DNA of 53,708 nt, from positions 1 through 53,708 of the forward strand of contig CYKH01001779.1 in NCBI GenBank assembly GCA_001460835.1, in the 5' to 3' direction. The position numbers and the translations under genes were made by a program. This document shows positions 28,106 to 36,300 of the stretch, piece by piece (the first letter of the stretch is position 1; every line of letters starts with the position of its first letter). The stretch comes from Bodo saltans (Eukaryota; Euglenozoa; Kinetoplastea; Eubodonida; Bodonidae). The notes beneath the pieces are model-generated. The model was not told the origin of the DNA. It saw only the letters and a program-made list of their open reading frames with translations, and made no database searches.

Positions 28106-29317
28106 ATGTCTGCCGACGCCGCTACCCCTATTGCCAAGCGCGAGCGCGAAGAGTCAAGCCCCCAGGCCGCAGTGCCAATCGGCAAGTCCCTTGTGGATGC
28201 CGACGAACCTGCCGCCCGCCTCTCCGGCAACGACGCCGCCTCCACCGTGAAGCGTGCGCGTGTCGAAGGCTCGGAGGGCGCTGCCAACGGCGCCAGCCCC
28301 AGCAACGCCTCCGAAGCGGACGCTCCCGCCCTCGAGGTGGCCGTTGTCACCGCCGATGAGCCGCTGCTGCGTGAAAACCCTCACCGCTTCGTGCTCTTCC
28401 CCATCACCTATCCGGACATCTGGAAGAAGTACAAGGAGGCCGAGAGCTCGTTCTGGACGATGGAGGAGATCGACCTGGGCAGCGACATGAAGGACTGGGA
28501 CGCGCTGAACGACGACGAGCGCCACTTCATCAAGCACATCCTTGCGTTCTTCGCCGCCAGCGACGGCATCGTGCTTGAGAACCTCGCCGAGCGCTTCATG
28601 ACCGACGTCAAGATCCCCGAGGCCCGCTGCTTCTACGGCTTCCAGATCGCGATGGAGAACATCCACAGCGAAACGTACAGCATGCTGATCGAGACCTACA
28701 TCCGCGACACCACCGAGAAGCAGCGCCTGTTTGAGGCGATCGAGACGATTCCCTGCATCCAGCGGAAGGCGGAGTGGGCCATGCGCTGGATCAAGTCGAC
28801 AACCTCCTTCGCCGAGCGCCTCGTTGCGTTCGCCGCGGTTGAGGGCATCTTCTTTTCCGGCAGCTTCTGCTCCATCTTCTGGCTGAAGAAGCGCGGCCTG
28901 ATGCCTGGCCTCACCTTCTCCAACGAGCTGATCTCGCGTGACGAGGGCCTCCACACCGACTTCGCGTGCATGCTGTACGAGAAGTACCTGGTGAACAAGC
29001 TGAGCGAGGAGCGCATCCGCGAGATCATTGGCGACGCCGTGGCGATCGAGAAGGAGTTCATCTGCGACGCGCTCCCCGTGCGTCTGATCGGAATGAACTC
29101 CGATCTGATGGCCCAGTACATCGAGTTCGTTGCGGACCGTCTGCTGATCACGCTTGGCCACGAGACGATTTTCGGCGCCAAGAACCCCTTCGACTTCATG
29201 GAGATGATCTCCCTTCAAGGCAAGACGAACTTCTTCGAGAAGAAGGTCGGCGAGTACCAGAAGGCCGGCGTGACCTCCAGCGAGTCGAAGGTCTTCTCCC
29301 TTGAGGCTGACTTTTAA
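28106..29317 (+). CDS. RNR2: Ribonucleoside-diphosphate reductase small subunit (R2)
   Basis: 403 residues, a full class Ia R2. It houses the di-iron/tyrosyl-radical cofactor and, with R1, reduces ribonucleoside diphosphates to deoxy forms in the cytosol. The iron ligands are all visible: Asp153 (AASDGIV), Glu184 and His187 (AMENIHSE), Glu246 (VEGIFF), Glu280 and His283 (DEGLH). The radical Tyr is Tyr191. The C-terminus FSLEADF keeps the acidic, Phe-terminated tail that docks onto R1. An extra ~85-residue Ala/Ser/Glu-rich N-terminal extension precedes the conserved core. Codon third positions are overwhelmingly G or C, unlike most neighbours, pointing to high expression. ATG 28106 is the first ATG after the acceptor at 27982-27983. 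A second copy begins at 29852. Confidence 0.97.
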   Translation: MSADAATPIAKREREESSPQAAVPIGKSLVDADEPAARLSGNDAASTVKRARVEGSEGAANGASPSNASEADAPALEVAVVTADEPLLRENPHRFVLFPITYPDIWKKYKEAESSFWTMEEIDLGSDMKDWDALNDDERHFIKHILAFFAASDGIVLENLAERFMTDVKIPEARCFYGFQIAMENIHSETYSMLIETYIRDTTEKQRLFEAIETIPCIQRKAEWAMRWIKSTTSFAERLVAFAAVEGIFFSGSFCSIFWLKKRGLMPGLTFSNELISRDEGLHTDFACMLYEKYLVNKLSEERIREIIGDAVAIEKEFICDALPVRLIGMNSDLMAQYIEFVADRLLITLGHETIFGAKNPFDFMEMISLQGKTNFFEKKVGEYQKAGVTSSESKVFSLEADF

Positions 29318-29851
29318 TGCCATTGTCGTCACAAGCACCATCACTTATCAACCACAACATAGATGCAGAGAGATGAAGCCCGGCTTGATCTCTAGATAGA
29401 ACCAAGGAAGAATGAGTCAGAGTGCATCCACTTTGTATGTACGATGCAATGAAAAATAGAAACACAGAAAAGAAACACAAAAACATCGAAGCAAGATTGT
29501 GGAACCTCGACGACCAATTCGTAAAGTTGTTTGCCAGACTGATGCAATTATGGCCTTTCGATGGCGAAGAGAAGAAAAAGCGTCGAAGATAGACAATTTC
29601 TTTTTTGTGCGAGTGATCGCCATCCCCCATCCCCCGACCTGTGTCTCCAATTGCGCAACCCAATTTTTTATTATGTTTGAACTCATTGTGCTCGTGCAGA
29701 TGGAATGCACACTTCGCCAAACAAATCTAAAGACAACATTCATCCCTGACCAAGATTTTTTCAGTGGTTCTGACTGCAACTCACAATTGAACATCCTACT
29801 CATGCTTTTCACGAAGTGTCACAAACCTAGAGTCCCACCACTACTATCAGT
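29318..29851 (+). other. Spacer between R2 copies (534 bp)
   Basis: No gene seen. It differs from the 191-bp region upstream of the first R2 copy, so the duplicated unit does not visibly include the upstream flank. An AG at 29849-29850 immediately precedes the second R2 start. Confidence 0.6.
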
Positions 29852-29935
29852 ATGTCTGCCGACGCCGCTACCCCAATTGCCAAGCGCGAGCGCGAAGAGT
29901 CAAGCCCCCAGGCCGCAGTGCCAATCGGCAAGTCC
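29852..29935 (+). CDS. RNR2: Second ribonucleotide reductase R2 copy, 5' end only (runs into N gap)
   Basis: 84 bases from ATG 29852 match the first R2 gene exactly except for one synonymous change at 29875 (Pro8 CCT/CCA). They encode the first 28 residues of the N-terminal extension, after which the sequence becomes N. The remaining ~1.1 kb of the gene is not present in this window. It may be a full second copy hidden by the gap, a truncated copy, or a collapsed array. Confidence 0.8.
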
Positions 29936-30235
29936 NNNNNNNNNNNNNNNNNNNNNNNNNNNNNNNNNNNNNNNNNNNNNNNNNNNNNNNNNNNNNNNNN
30001 NNNNNNNNNNNNNNNNNNNNNNNNNNNNNNNNNNNNNNNNNNNNNNNNNNNNNNNNNNNNNNNNNNNNNNNNNNNNNNNNNNNNNNNNNNNNNNNNNNNN
30101 NNNNNNNNNNNNNNNNNNNNNNNNNNNNNNNNNNNNNNNNNNNNNNNNNNNNNNNNNNNNNNNNNNNNNNNNNNNNNNNNNNNNNNNNNNNNNNNNNNNN
30201 NNNNNNNNNNNNNNNNNNNNNNNNNNNNNNNNNNN
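29936..30235. other. Assembly gap (300 N)
   Basis: Exactly 300 undetermined bases. It lies inside the second R2 copy and is too short for the missing ~1,128 bases if that copy is full length, so the size should be treated as nominal. Confidence 0.99.
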
Positions 30236-30797
30236 TTTTTTCTGCGTTCTGCTTCAATGAACAACGCAGTCAGAACGAACGAGCACTTCCTTTTGCTTTG
30301 AAGTTGTGTGATTCATCGAACATGGCGAACGATGTTGATCAATTAAACAACGAGTATAGAACCACACGAAAAAAGTCACGCAATCTTCCCGATTCGCAAA
30401 CGAGTTAGGAAGAGAGCCTTCTTTTTACATTGGGCACAATCAAACAAGATCCCAACAAAACACACTATCGGTGTCGAGCTGAACTCGATTTTTTTTTTTC
30501 GTTCTCGAGCACCCCCTCTCCAGACATAGCCCGAGAGCACTTCGGTGCTTTAGACAGGCTCTTTTCCATCAGATTTCTCCTTTTTTTTTTCTTTTTTTTC
30601 AAGGTTGAATGACTGCTATGTTTCCCCTTGGAATTTGTCGGTTCATAAGTGTCTGGCACAGTGCTCTTTGGCACCGCCTTCCACTTTGAAAGGACTACCT
30701 AGTTGCTTGCTTTTCGTTTTTTACAGTTGTGTATGAATATGATTTTCTCTTATGTCCTTCGTCTCGTCGAAATCACAGTATTTTTAGGACTGCAGGA
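30236..30797 (+). other. Spacer between N gap and eS6
   Basis: No gene seen. It has very long T runs (30490-30500, 30581-30600), a 7-bp stem with a TTCG tetraloop at 30534-30551, and acceptor-like sites at 30725-30726, 30786-30787 and 30794-30795. No R2 3' end is visible after the gap. Confidence 0.6.
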
Positions 30798-31592
30798 ATG
30801 AAGCTGAACATTGCGTACCCACGCAACGGCACCGTGAAGCAGGCTGACATCCCTGATGAGCAGCTCCGCCGCGTGCACCTTGGCGATTACCGCCTCGGCA
30901 ACGAGGTTGAGGGCGTCATCTTCGGTGATGAGTTCAAGGGTTACACCTTCCGCCTCACCGGTGGATCCGACAAGGATGGTTTCCCCATGATCCAGGGTGT
31001 CATGGCCCCCTCCCGTGTGTCCCTGCTGATCAAGCGTGGCGCCAAGGGCTTCAACGCCTTCCGTGGTGGCGAGGGCGAGCGCCGCCGCAAGGCCCTCCGC
31101 GGTTGCATCCTCGGAAACGACCTTGCCGTCATCAACGTGATCATCACCAAGACCGGTGAGCAGCCCATCGAGGGCGTCACGGACGTGTCCCTCCCCCGCC
31201 GCCTTGGCCCCAAGCGCGCCAACAACATCCGCAAGCTCTTCAACCTGAGCCGCGAGGACGACGTGAGCAAGTTCGTTGTCCGCCGCAAGGTGACGAAGGC
31301 CGGCAAGAAGGACCGCTTCAAGGCCCCCAAGATCCAGCGCCTGATCACCTCCACCATCCGCGCCCGCCGCGCCAAGAAGGTGAAGGTTGCCATCGAGAAG
31401 GTCCGCGCGTCCGCTGTCGAGCGCCGCGAGTACCTGTCCCTGCTGGCCACCCGCCGCCAGGCCGCCCGCCAGCGCAAGAACTCTCTGCTCCACCGCCAGC
31501 TTGTCGGTGCCCACAAGGCTGACCTCAAGGCCTTCACTGCCGCCAAGGCTGCCCCCAAGGCCGCCGTCGCTGCCAAGACCGCCAAGAAGTAA
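30798..31592 (+). CDS. RPS6: 40S ribosomal protein eS6
   Basis: 264 residues, starting MKLNIAYPRNGTVKQ as eS6 proteins do, with the conserved LGDYRLGNEVEG, GGSDKDGFPMIQG, RRRKALRGCI and PRRLGPKRANNIRKLF blocks. It is a structural component of the small ribosomal subunit. The C-terminus is an Ala/Lys-rich tail and lacks the RRLSS-type serine cluster that S6 kinases phosphorylate in animals. Third codon positions are almost all G or C, matching high expression. The frame is open upstream to 30729, but acceptor AGs at 30786-30787 and 30794-30795 make ATG 30798 the clear start. Confidence 0.97.
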   Translation: MKLNIAYPRNGTVKQADIPDEQLRRVHLGDYRLGNEVEGVIFGDEFKGYTFRLTGGSDKDGFPMIQGVMAPSRVSLLIKRGAKGFNAFRGGEGERRRKALRGCILGNDLAVINVIITKTGEQPIEGVTDVSLPRRLGPKRANNIRKLFNLSREDDVSKFVVRRKVTKAGKKDRFKAPKIQRLITSTIRARRAKKVKVAIEKVRASAVERREYLSLLATRRQAARQRKNSLLHRQLVGAHKADLKAFTAAKAAPKAAVAAKTAKK

Positions 31593-31691
31593 GCTTGACG
31601 ACTCGCATCAATTTCATAGTTTGTAGTTGACATCAAAAAATAACGCGAATTAATCTATCACATTGTCTACTGAAACCATCTCCCTCATTTT

Positions 31692-31726
31692 GATTTTTTT
31701 TTTTGCTTGTTTTGTTTTGTTTTTAG
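31692..31726 (+). promoter_or_regulatory. Trans-splice acceptor (pyrimidine tract + AG)
   Basis: An uninterrupted T-rich tract of about 30 bases ends in TTTTTAG (AG 31725-31726), 40 bases before ATG 31767. This is one of the clearest acceptors in the window. Confidence 0.6.
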
Positions 31727-31766
31727 TTCAAGAGAAGAACAAGAGCAATAACTGAGTAAAGCGAAA

Positions 31767-32885
31767 ATGTCACGCAGACAATTCGCACGAACCCTAAGCG
31801 GTGATCTCTCTAGCAATTGGCGAAGCCAAGGATCGGAGGCGAACGCGATGAACATCAACGTAGCAACCTTCGGCGCCACTGGTCACTTAGGATCGTATGT
31901 TCACGCTAGTTGCTGCCTTCACGGCTTCACCAATATCATTCCTTTTCGTTTCCGTGCTGGTACTTCAGGCGTTCGTATGCTGAAGCACTTGGGCGACGGT
32001 ACTGTAGGACAGAATTTTGATACCGACTACGAAATCGATAAGGAGTTCGTCGTGAAGTCCATTTTAGAAAAGGTCGACAACGTCATCAACGTTGTCGGCG
32101 CGTGGCAAGAGCCCACCATTTACGAGCACAGCCAATCGTGGTTCAGCATGGAGGCTGTGAACGTTGAGTGGCCTCGTATGTTGGCCCGCTGGTCCCGAGA
32201 GATGGGCATTCTACGCTTTGTACACATCTCGATGGTTGGCGCTGATCTGAACAGTCCGTCCAAGCTGTTGCGACAGAAAGCAATGGCCGAGCAGGCAGTC
32301 CTGGAAGAATTCCCCACCGCGACGATTATCCGGTCCACTGATGTGTTCCATGAAAATGACTTTCACTACTCCAAATATCTGAAGGCGCAAAAGTATTGGA
32401 AGGTAGTGCCGGTTGCGAACCGCGGGCTTAGAATCCACCAGCCGGTGTTTGCTGGAGATATCGGCGAAGCTGCCACTCGCGCGTTGTACTTGAATCACAC
32501 CGAAGGTAGAATTGCCGAACTCGGTGGCCCTGTTCGCTTTACCACCAACGACTACCTCCGATGGTGCTCAGAGTGCAATGGCACGCTCCATTTAATTGCT
32601 CACGTGCCCAAGTGGATGTGGAGGATTGGTACCAAGCTGAACGAGCGATTGCCCTTCCACAAGGGTTTTATCCTCGGTACTCGTGCTCCTTCTTGGAATC
32701 AAGATTGGCTTGACCGCCAATTTTTGGACAATTGTGCGATGCCTGAGCGTGATCCCGAGTTGATGGATTGGGAAGACTTTGGCATCCCTCGTGAAGATCT
32801 GTACCGCATGGAGGAGAAGTATTTCATCACTTCCCTGATGTGGACAAGAGAAAATCCTCTGCTCGAAAACGGAAAGGGTCTGTAG
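31767..32885 (+). CDS. NDUFA9: NADH dehydrogenase (complex I) NDUFA9-like subunit
   Basis: 372 residues of the atypical short-chain dehydrogenase family found in complex I. The Rossmann nucleotide motif is G36-ATG-HL-G42 (TFGATGHLGSYV). Family features follow in order: IIPFRFR, NVINVVGAW, FVHISMVGADLNSPSKLLRQK, then ATIIRSTDVFHENDFHY and the HQPVFAGDIGEAATRAL segment. NDUFA9 binds NADPH and stabilises the junction of the matrix arm; it is an accessory subunit, not catalytic. The N-terminus (MSRRQFARTLSG) is Arg-rich, compatible with mitochondrial import. A shadow R2/eS6-like codon bias is not seen; codon use matches ordinary neighbours. Confidence 0.9.
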   Translation: MSRRQFARTLSGDLSSNWRSQGSEANAMNINVATFGATGHLGSYVHASCCLHGFTNIIPFRFRAGTSGVRMLKHLGDGTVGQNFDTDYEIDKEFVVKSILEKVDNVINVVGAWQEPTIYEHSQSWFSMEAVNVEWPRMLARWSREMGILRFVHISMVGADLNSPSKLLRQKAMAEQAVLEEFPTATIIRSTDVFHENDFHYSKYLKAQKYWKVVPVANRGLRIHQPVFAGDIGEAATRALYLNHTEGRIAELGGPVRFTTNDYLRWCSECNGTLHLIAHVPKWMWRIGTKLNERLPFHKGFILGTRAPSWNQDWLDRQFLDNCAMPERDPELMDWEDFGIPREDLYRMEEKYFITSLMWTRENPLLENGKGL

Positions 32886-33338
32886 TGCTTTCACATTTTA
32901 TTTATCTTGCTGTTTTGGGCAACTCTCGCGAAAGCATGGGAGAGAGTTCGCAAAGCTATCTCCCGAGCGCTTGCGCCTGAGTTTTGTGGGTTTCCTTTTT
33001 CAAGTTCATTTCATTAGCTTCGATGAATTGTACCCCCCTCAAAGAGAGTATGACTTCTCAACACGCTGCGGTACGCCGCCATGTGTGATGTGAGCGCTTT
33101 GCGCCGGATGTGTGTGTGTTACGAGTTTTGCGTATGTGTGAGTTTGTGTGCATATGGCACCTCAAAGTGAAGGTGCAGAACGATTACAACAACAATTAAA
33201 AACAAAAATCGGTGATGACAAGACATGATAATATCGCACTCTGTATCCTTGCGTAAATGATTCGATCGTCTTCTTTTGGCAACATGTCGACGCACACAGC
33301 ATTTTTTTTTCATTAGAAAAGAAACATTACGCAATCAA
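32886..33338 (+). other. Intergenic spacer (453 bp)
   Basis: No gene seen. It contains a 7-bp inverted repeat (32921-32927 with 32942-32948), two copies of a GAGCGCTT(T)GCGCC element at 32965 and 33092, and short GT runs near 33108-33118 and 33137-33149. The right end carries the acceptor for the EF-hand gene. Confidence 0.6.
33302..33316 (+). promoter_or_regulatory. Trans-splice acceptor (pyrimidine tract + AG)
   Basis: A T run followed by CATTAG, with AG at 33315-33316. It lies downstream of the earlier in-frame codons at 33276 and so supports ATG 33339 as the start. Confidence 0.55.
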
Positions 33339-36300
33339 ATGTTGCGAAAAATTCATCGTAGGTCATTCAACAGCGACTTTGGTCTTCCGCTGTTTCTTGT
33401 AGATAACCTGGCCACCGCATTTTCTGCTCTCGACACAGACCATAGTGGAACATTAGAGCCAGCCGAACTTCGTCAAGCTGTTCAGTCTATTTTTCCGACA
33501 TTCGATAGCGATGCGCTTGATCAAATCACAGATAGCATTCTGAGCGGTGCCGATGATAACCACGACGGGAAGATTGATTTCGACGAGTTCATGCGGTTTG
33601 TAGAGCGTCGCCGAGATGAATTAGAGAAGACGGTTGGCGCCGTGCGATTCACTACCGCGGGCTGTGGCAATGGAATCTCCTCTGCACTTGTCGAGCATCT
33701 CTCCGCGCAGTGTGTCTCGTCGATGTTCTACACCTTCATTGGTGGATCTGCGGTTGAGATTGTCGGCGGTGACAGTGTTGAGGTTCATCCCAAATCTCAC
33801 GTGGTGCGCGAGATCATTCTTGATCTGTTTCCTGACCTTCCAGATTTGTGTGAGAAGGAACTTGAGAATGCGTTAAACGATATTCTAAACGCTGCAGGTC
33901 AAGGGGTCCGCGCAAAGCACCTTATCACAGCGCTAGCTCTCCCATTTGAACACACGAAGTACAAGAGTAAGAAGCTAGTGCCGCTATCCCAACGCAGTGC
34001 AGGTTCCTCGTCTGCTGCCATTGCTGAGCTCCGTCGCGAAGACTCGGTTCTTGAAACTCCACTAAGCTTCTTGAATGAATATCAAGTTGAGCTCCTTTAC
34101 AAGAATGTTATCGCGAGCACAGCAAAGCAAATGGCACATCAGTACTTCCGTGACGCCAGTAGTGTTCAAATTGGGTTGCGCGCGTGCTTCACGGAGGATC
34201 AAGTTGACGACGAGCTCATTGAGGACGTCACCAATATTCTTTGCCGAACGCAGCGCCACGGCGCCAATTTTGGCGTTGGTGAGTTCTTACGTGGGATTCA
34301 AGCCGTCGCTCATCAAGCAGCCGTTGCAAACGCTCAACACATGGCGCGGTTCCAATTCTACTCGTATGCGTCACTTCCGTTGTCAACCCTTCAGGCAGTT
34401 GAGGCGGCTCTTAGCGCCGAGGAGATGGACCTGCTTCGTGACACATTTATCCGACTAGACCTCAATGGAGACGGATTGGTGTCTGAATCCGACTGCGCGA
34501 TGATTACAGAAGACATCTTAGAAGAGAAATTTTCTACGTTCCAGCCGTACTTGAAGGCATTGTTCGCCATCGCCGATAAAGACGGTGATGAGCGCCTCTC
34601 TCTCGGAGAATTTTTGTTGTCATTTCTGGAAGGCCCTGGTGTCGTGCCACAAGAAATTATCACTTCATGTGTTGCTCCCATTCGCCTGCGCTTGTCAGAT
34701 GATGAGCTCGGTCTCGTCCAGCGTGCCTTCCATTGCATCGATGCAGATGGCGACGGGACATTAGACTTCGAGGAACTCTTCAAGGCGGTGCAGTCGGTGC
34801 TGAGACCAGTCTACCCTGAAGTAGAAGACAAGCAGTACCAAGATATCGTCGACGTCATTCTTAGTAAAGCTGACCGTGATATGGACGGAAAGCTGAATAT
34901 CTCAGAGTTCTGCCGCAGCTTGCAGGAAGAGCACGGTGTGATTCCGATTCAACTGATTGAAGCCTACGGCAACATCCAATTCTTTACCGAAGTCAAGGGT
35001 GGATCTCAAGGTAACAACGGTGGTGGCGGTCTGCTGTCAACATTGACTAAAGTGGTGTTAACCGACGTCCCTATCGTAAGTGAGCAGCATCTTGGGCAAG
35101 GACCACTCCCTCGCTTACCATCGGATGATCCCACACCACTGCAGTCTCTCACTGGATCTGTCAACGTCTCTGGGAATCACTTCAATGGCTTCGAAGACGC
35201 CCTTAAATTCTTAACGCTTGACGATATCACCGCAGCAAATAATTCACTTGTGAAGTTCATTGCCTCTCCACGCGAGTTCAATTCAGTGGATGTCACGAGA
35301 AACATTCTCCGCGCTGAGCTTCAAACGGCGGCCTCGCTATCGCCAGAGACCATCGAGCGCCTGATTGATGTATTTATTTCCTACGGACACAAGAACGCCG
35401 CCGATGACGTGACTGTTGCTGACGTCATTCGTAGATTCAGCCTCGGCAAGATTCAAAAGCCTAAGAAGCACTCTGTCGCGTTACCAGAATCGACGCACCT
35501 TCTGCAAGGCAGCATCACAAACACATCGTCAAAGGGTGAAATCTTGCGAGTAAGCCAATCCGCCATCCTCTCCACCTCACCAAATGGCGAGCCCAACACA
35601 CAAAGCAACCCGTTGGCAACTGCTGATGTGACTGGCCACACTCAAGGCAACGCGAGCACTGCTACCGACGATTCGTCATCCGTTGCGGAGGTGTATGTAC
35701 CGGCCGCCGAAACCAGCATCTTAGAGAAGATGTTTGCCCGCTTCGACACCGATCGAGACGGTTACCTTTCCCTAGAAGATGTGGCTCCCACCATGCGCCG
35801 CTTGTTTGAGGAGCGCAATACCACGTGGTCCAAGAATGATGTTGATGTTCACACTGTCTCCCTGTTCCAAGCGGCAGATGAAGACAAGGACAACCGCTTG
35901 TCGTACAACGAATTTGCGGAAGCGTTCCGCGCAGATCACGGCCTTTTCCCTGATGATTATGTGAAAGCACTCAGCGAACAAGTACTTTTGGACCTTCACT
36001 CTGTCAATCTTCGGGCTATTCTTGAGTCTCTTCACATGCTAGCGCAAGTGCGCGAGCCCCATGGTGGGTTTGCGACGCAAGGTGAACTTGCCGAAGAACT
36101 TGAACGCGTCGTAACTCCGTTTGTTGAAGAGGGAAACTACGCTCGCGTGAGAACCATGGTCGACTACATGATGCTGTTCTGTCCACATTCTGAGGGTCAA
36201 GGGCGTGTCTTGTTGAGCGGCCTGTTGCGCTTCATTCGTCGAGATCTTCTTGGGGAGATTGAACCACAAGAATGCGAAGTTGCCGCCCAGCAACAGCTGT

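Noticed and set aside
28154-29344. 396-codon open frame on the - strand over ribonucleotide reductase
   Set aside because: It is the antisense shadow of R2. The extreme G/C third-position bias removes stop codons from the complementary frame; the translation is Leu/Val/Asp/His-rich with no domain.
29499-30301. Open frames that run through the N gap
   Set aside because: Their length comes only from undetermined bases; apart from the 28-codon R2 start there is no evidence for coding sequence.
30750-31514. 254-codon open frame on the - strand over eS6
   Set aside because: The same codon-bias artefact opposite a highly expressed gene; the composition is unnatural and there is no own acceptor on that strand.
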